Shown in pieces: positions 34,868 to 38,635 of a stretch of DNA of 38,635 nucleotides; the stretch's first letter is position 1; each line of letters begins with the position of its first letter. The stretch spans positions 1 through 38,635 of the forward strand of contig NZ_JACMOO010000005.1 in NCBI RefSeq assembly GCF_014377975.1, read 5' to 3'. A program made the position numbers and the translations under genes. Origin of the DNA: Ferruginibacter sp. GTDB taxonomy: Bacteria; Bacteroidota; Bacteroidia; Chitinophagales; Chitinophagaceae. The notes under the pieces were generated by a model. That model made no database searches. It was not told where the DNA came from and saw nothing but the letters and a program-made list of their open reading frames with translations.

Positions 34868-35251
34868 TTAGCAAACAAGCTGCTCATACAATTTCTCCAA
34901 TGTTTGCCCTGGATTTTTACAAAATCCAGGATGTACTTTTGATGTTTGAATAACTGTACTTCTGGTTGCGGTAAGCCACCTGAAACGGGCTGCGATATCC
35001 AGTTTTGCAATTGGCCCTGCTTCACGATCGCCCGCGCATATACGCTGCATGGCATCCAGGTGTTGCAGCAATTCCTCCTTATCTGTTTTAACACAAAATG
35101 CAGCCAGGCGATGTTGGTTTAAGCAACTGATGGTTTGCAAAAACTGTTGCCTGGCGCAATAGAGTATTACCCCCACATTCAGAAATTCTTCCCGCTCTAC
35201 CCTGGGCACAATACGAATAACCGCGTATTCAAATAGTTGATTTTGCTGCAT
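34868..35251 (-). CDS. DUF3037 family protein
   Basis: A 127-residue cytosolic protein. EYAVIRIVPRVEREEFLNVG followed by VILYCARQQF is the defining start of DUF3037, and the C-terminal IQTSKVHPGFCKNPGQTLEK also fits the family. Function unknown. Its start overlaps the end of the HipA-like kinase gene by 23 bases, which implies tight co-expression. HipA-like kinase plus DUF3037 is a recurrent pair in bacteria. Confidence 0.82.
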   Translation of the reverse strand: MQQNQLFEYAVIRIVPRVEREEFLNVGVILYCARQQFLQTISCLNQHRLAAFCVKTDKEELLQHLDAMQRICAGDREAGPIAKLDIAARFRWLTATRSTVIQTSKVHPGFCKNPGQTLEKLYEQLVC

Positions 35252-36032
35252 GCTGCGCTTCTTTTACAAAAATGTCTGAATGTGTACTACGGGTTTCTAA
35301 AAACTGAATATATACCTGCCGGTATTCTTCTACTGATTGAAAGGAAGTGTCTGCTGCAAGCCATTCTTCAGGAATTGAATATACGATACTGCGGATAATA
35401 TCCTTGCTGAGTAAGGTGCGGAACACCGCATCTACTTCCGGCAGCCTTGTTGCCTGTTGCAACAATACATGATCTTTTATCAGAACAAAGGGCCGCATGG
35501 CCTGATCCTTCCAGTTTTGCCAGTTGTGGTGAAAATACAAACATGCCCCATGATCTATCAGCCATAATTCTTTATGCCACCATAACATATTTGTATTGCG
35601 AACGGTACGGTCCATATTGGTTAACAGGCAATCGAGCCAAACAATCTGCGAAGCAAGTAAAGCGTCAACAGCCGTTACGGCCGGATCAAAAGTAACAGAG
35701 CCTGAAAGATAGTGCAGACCAAGGTTTAAGCCTGTGCTGGCTTTTAATAAATCCTGTATTTCTTCATCCGGTTCTGTTCTGCCAAAGGCCTCGTTTATAT
35801 TTGCAAAAACAATTTCCGGCACCCGAAAACCCAATGCCCTGGCTATTTCGCCTCCAATCAATTCGGCAATCAGCGCTTTAATTCCCTGCCCCGCCCCCCT
35901 GAATTTAAGCACGTATAAAAAATCATCTGCTGCTTCAACAATGGCTGGCAGCGAACCTCCTTCCCGAAGCGGCGTTACATACCGTGTTATTTCAACGGTT
36001 CTTATCTGCAGCTGAATACTATCTGTATGCAT
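35229..36032 (-). CDS. HipA-like kinase
   Basis: A 267-residue protein of the HipA-like serine/threonine kinase fold. Candidate ATP-binding Lys is K43 in DFLYVLKFRGAGQG; LIAELIGGEIARALGFRVPE follows as the helix of the N-lobe. The catalytic loop is LLTNMDRTVRNTNMLW with D141 and N146/N148, and the metal-binding Asp is D160 in ELWLIDHGACLYF. It is shorter than E. coli HipA (about 440) and lacks the HipA N-terminal subdomain. The next gene, DUF3037, overlaps it by 23 bases and may regulate it. No HipB-like antitoxin is seen. Substrate unknown. Confidence 0.83.
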   Translation of the reverse strand: MHTDSIQLQIRTVEITRYVTPLREGGSLPAIVEAADDFLYVLKFRGAGQGIKALIAELIGGEIARALGFRVPEIVFANINEAFGRTEPDEEIQDLLKASTGLNLGLHYLSGSVTFDPAVTAVDALLASQIVWLDCLLTNMDRTVRNTNMLWWHKELWLIDHGACLYFHHNWQNWKDQAMRPFVLIKDHVLLQQATRLPEVDAVFRTLLSKDIIRSIVYSIPEEWLAADTSFQSVEEYRQVYIQFLETRSTHSDIFVKEAQHAAKSTI

Positions 36033-36354
36033 TGGTGAAAAATTAAATACCGGTGGTTAAAACACAGCAGTTTTTATGTAAGCACGGAATGTAGTTTAAT
36101 TTTTTTAAAAATAATATTCATTCGTATTCTTTTTTATAATTTCTATTATAACCTGTTTGTCTTGCAACGATATCGTTTTATACTTTGTTCAATCCAGACC
36201 TTTATTTTTTTATAAAAAAATGAGCATAAAAAAATAGTGAAGAAGATATTTATGCTGTTGGTTGGGCAGGTGTATAAATATTTCAATAAAAAAGATGTCG
36301 TTTTGATTTGATTTTTACGAACAAACCGATAGCTGGTATGGCTTTTTATTGTTG
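36033..36354. other. AT-rich non-coding stretch
   Basis: About 320 very AT-rich bases upstream of the HipA-like gene, with long A and T runs and no reading frame of note. Promoter elements for the HipA-like gene would be expected here but none stands out. Confidence 0.4.
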
Positions 36355-36388
36355 AAAAAAAAGACCTGAATAAAAAATTAATTCAGGT
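36355..36388 (-). terminator. Rho-independent terminator (minus strand)
   Basis: On the minus strand ACCTGAAT and ATTCAGGT form a perfect 8-bp stem around a 9-base AT loop, followed by C and TTTTTTTT (36355-36362). It could end the M20 peptidase transcript, although that gene stops about 440 bases earlier. Confidence 0.55.
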
Positions 36389-36574
36389 AAATAATTAATC
36401 CTGCTATTTCTATTGATTAGCTTTTTTATAAATTCTTCCGACCCAAATTTTTTACTTTTATTATTTTTGGAGTACTAACAGGATTACCATTTTATTTAAT
36501 TGCCAAACAATTTTCTTTATAAAAATTAAGATTTTTTTCTCTATTTTTTTTGGCCGTTGTAATCATCACAGATA

Positions 36575-36754
36575 GAGGTTTGGGGTGGTACCAGTATAAT
36601 AAACCACCACAGGATCTTGCTGAAATTTCAGCCCGGCGGGTTACCGCTTACAACCTTCACCATTGCCCTGTTTTATGAAACAAAAGCAGAAAATACTTAC
36701 ACCATCTACCCTGAAGCTTTTAGTATGTTTGATCCATACACAGATATGATTTGA
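36575..36754 (+). pseudogene. Possible C-terminal gene relic
   Basis: A plus-strand frame ends TTFTIALFYETKAENTYTIY then PEAFSMFDPYTDMI and stop at 36752-36754; this reads like genuine protein. An adjacent frame upstream (about 36555-36655) reads VVIITDRGLGWYQYNKPPQD, which also looks protein-like, so a frameshift near 36655 may split one gene. No start codon and no recognised family. The rest of 36389-36824 shows nothing. Confidence 0.25.
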
Positions 36755-36824
36755 GGCAAATAATTTTAGCACTTTTTTTGTTGATTCATTTAATAAAATT
36801 AAAAAGATATGCTATTATTTTCGT

Positions 36825-38114
36825 TTACCTGGTTAGCCGGTAAATCAATAGGGCTGTGCGTTTTATGAGTTTAGGATATTGATAAAGATTAATTGTTTCT
36901 CCCGGCGCATGGGCTCCATTTCCGGATGCGCCCAATCCATCCAGGCAGTCAACATAATTTGCCACATAAGAAATATCACCTGCACCTCTTGATCCCGGAT
37001 CACCTGCTTTTACTTCGCCGTATTGTAAAGCCATGCTTACTTCATTTACTATTTTTACCAATGCCTCATTGCCGGTTGTTGGCGGCATAGATGGAATGCC
37101 ATCTCTAAAACTAATTGTGGCGTTTGTGCCAGCCAGGTGTTGTGCAACTATTTGCTGCATGGCAGCCCGTGCATTTTCTTTCTGTTCTTCACTTAGAAAA
37201 CGCAGATCACCCATGACAACAGTACGGGGAGCTATAATATTTGTCTTTGCCGAAACGAACCCTTTTTGTGTTGTGTCGCTGTAACTGATATCGGAACCGC
37301 CAAGGAATAAAGCAGGATTAAAAGTAAGGTACTGTTCCTTGCTTAACTGTTCCCTGAATTGATTGATGATACGGGCCGCTTCATACACACTGCCGTAACC
37401 CGCCGTACCAAATATATTGGATGAATGAGCCTGCCTTGCTTCTACTTCCAGTTTCCATTCGCTGGTACCACGGCGGGCAGTAGCCACTTTATCCAAACCA
37501 ACCGCACCTTCAAATGCCAGCGCAATATCGTGTTGCTTTGCCTTGTATATAAAATCTGCACGGCTTATTGCTACTGGCTGCCCCGCATTTTCTTCATCGC
37601 CGGTAAAATATACAGTAATGGTTGCTTCATTCAGTAGCCCTTGTTTATGCAAAGCTTTTAATGCCGCAATTACCAGCACATCCCCACCCTTCATATCATT
37701 TACACCCTGGCCGGTGGCAGTGCTGTCATTCAGTATTGTAAAAGGATTGGCGGGCATATCCGGCTCAAAAACGGTATCAAGATGCCCGATTAAAAAAAGC
37801 TTTTTTCCTTTTTTTCCTTTGCGTTGGGCCACCAGGTGACCAGCCCTTTTTAATGAATCGGGTAAGGAGATCCACTCCACTGTAAAGCCCATAGCAGTAA
37901 GCTCTCTGGCAAATAAATCGCCCACTTTTTTAACACCTGTTTTATTCAAAGTGCCACTGTTAATATTGACAGATTCTTTCAGCAACTGCATGGTGGCAGG
38001 TATATCTGCCGTGATATTTTTAATAACCTGTTGTTCTGTTTTGGAAAGTGATTGCGCAGCGATGCTAAGCGCCATTCCTATAAAGGAGGAGAAACAAAAT
38101 AGTTTTTTCATCAT
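36825..38114 (-). CDS. Secreted M20-family zinc peptidase (carboxypeptidase G2-like)
   Basis: A 429-residue exported peptidase with a signal peptide (CFSSFIGMALSIAAQ). Zinc and catalytic motifs are intact: LFLIGHLDTVFEPD (H111, D113), GQGVNDMKGGDVL (bridging D140), YFTGDEENAG (E174 general base, E175 ligand), a central dimerisation domain beginning near ARRGTSEWKLEVEARQAHSS, and the final ligand His in GNGAHAPGETINL. It probably cleaves C-terminal glutamate or other amino acids from small peptides or conjugates in the periplasm. Single gene on the minus strand. Confidence 0.92.
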   Translation of the reverse strand: MMKKLFCFSSFIGMALSIAAQSLSKTEQQVIKNITADIPATMQLLKESVNINSGTLNKTGVKKVGDLFARELTAMGFTVEWISLPDSLKRAGHLVAQRKGKKGKKLFLIGHLDTVFEPDMPANPFTILNDSTATGQGVNDMKGGDVLVIAALKALHKQGLLNEATITVYFTGDEENAGQPVAISRADFIYKAKQHDIALAFEGAVGLDKVATARRGTSEWKLEVEARQAHSSNIFGTAGYGSVYEAARIINQFREQLSKEQYLTFNPALFLGGSDISYSDTTQKGFVSAKTNIIAPRTVVMGDLRFLSEEQKENARAAMQQIVAQHLAGTNATISFRDGIPSMPPTTGNEALVKIVNEVSMALQYGEVKAGDPGSRGAGDISYVANYVDCLDGLGASGNGAHAPGETINLYQYPKLIKRTALLIYRLTR

Positions 38115-38635
38115 TATTTTTTTGGAAGAGAAAGGTAATTTAATTTGTGTTGTTACCCAGTCAATATCTTTTTATACAAGAACATTACCAGATAGTAAGG
38201 TTGTCAATCTTCCATCTATGTGTACCTACCCGTTATTGACCTGCGGAAAATAAAGCAGTAAATTTTATTTTCACGATGAGGGTAAAAGAATATCCCCAGG
38301 TAAATATTTTCATTTTGTAGTTGGTACGTCACAGATCCCGGCAAACTGCAGTGGTTGCAGACGCCTGCTCTTTTAAATTTAGAAGAAATTATACAAATCA
38401 TTTTTCAGAAGCTGTTGTAGCGAACTAAAATATTTATCATGTTGCATAAACAAGATGCCGGAAGGTATGCCGATGAAAGGATTGCGACGCAACGTCAGAC
38501 TGTGCAAAAACTAAAAATTGCGGTTTAAAAAAATTTTTTTCGCCCTGCAACTTGTTTTTAATTTCATTACAGGCAATCTGCCAGTCCCTATTTTTTAGGC
38601 TGCTATGCCTGTTGATATCATTTGCCATCTGCTAA
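38115..38635. other. Right-end intergenic region with a repeat core
   Basis: About 520 bases with no gene I can support. GCGACGCAACG at 38484-38494 repeats the core of the 49-bp intergenic repeat (7178 and 20361). A minus-strand frame of 63 codons (38437-38628, starting MANDINRHSSLKNRDWQIA) runs through this repeat; it has an ATG and an upstream stop but no family match and may be chance. The next gene, if any, lies beyond the window. Confidence 0.4.

Noticed and set aside
38216-38401. 61-residue minus-strand frame
   Set aside because: Composition unlike protein, no start context, no recognisable motif.
1-38635. CRISPR array or rRNA genes
   Set aside because: No regularly spaced repeats with spacers and no conserved rRNA segments were seen.

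Overview
The window looks like a chromosomal segment of a member of the Bacteroidota, most likely a Chitinophagaceae-like organism. The evidence is a SusC-type N-terminal fragment with its carboxypeptidase-like domain, a DUF4199 protein, a non-canonical Bacteroidetes-type dihydroorotase homologue, a GxxExxY repeat element, several TAnnTTTG (-7) promoter elements such as TATCTTTG, almost no Shine-Dalgarno sequences, AT-rich DNA, and many lipoproteins and secreted glycosidases. This assignment is an inference from gene families, not from a marker-gene search.

Region 1 (1-5.25 kb) is a graveyard of broken genes next to a tRNA-Pro(GGG) gene. It holds a hybrid histidine kinase whose N-terminal PAS segment is cut by an in-frame TAA, a lone CheY-like receiver, a truncated and frameshifted unknown gene, G-rich direct repeats, and a SusC N-terminus joined to the C-terminal part of a large serine recombinase that runs into the 3' end of the tRNA gene. 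This is best read as the eroded end of an element inserted at the tRNA.

Region 2 (5.3-19.8 kb) is a long run of plus-strand genes: a dihydroorotase-like protein lacking its metal ligands, DUF4199, a GT2 glycosyltransferase, a GxxExxY repeat element, a GT4 glycosyltransferase, then hddA, a TylF-like methyltransferase, gmhA, a secreted putative (alpha/alpha)6 glycosidase, a GH29 alpha-L-fucosidase, an hddC-like nucleotidyltransferase, a gmhB-like phosphatase, a secreted protein of unknown function and a GH8 glycosidase. HddA, GmhA, GmhB and HddC are the four steps from sedoheptulose 7-phosphate to a nucleotide-activated D-glycero-alpha-D-manno-heptose. With two glycosyltransferases and a possible sugar methyltransferase this suggests a heptose-containing surface glycan.

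Region 3 (19.8-31.96 kb) is mixed: a small C2-like protein, lepA, a heavily decayed AsmA-family pseudogene with at least seven lesions, a relic membrane-protein gene, an M81/MlrC-type lipoprotein, an exported lipoprotein methyltransferase, a PQQ-type sugar dehydrogenase, a Tat-exported Dabb protein, and tsaD with a promoter almost touching its start codon.

Region 4 (32-38.6 kb) carries nnr (NAD(P)H-hydrate repair), an RMD1/DUF155 protein, an overlapping HipA-like kinase/DUF3037 pair, a low-complexity stretch with a relic reading frame, and a secreted M20 peptidase. Dispersed short repeats (a 49-bp repeat in two copies, a hairpin repeat, GxxExxY-associated repeats) occupy several intergenic spaces.
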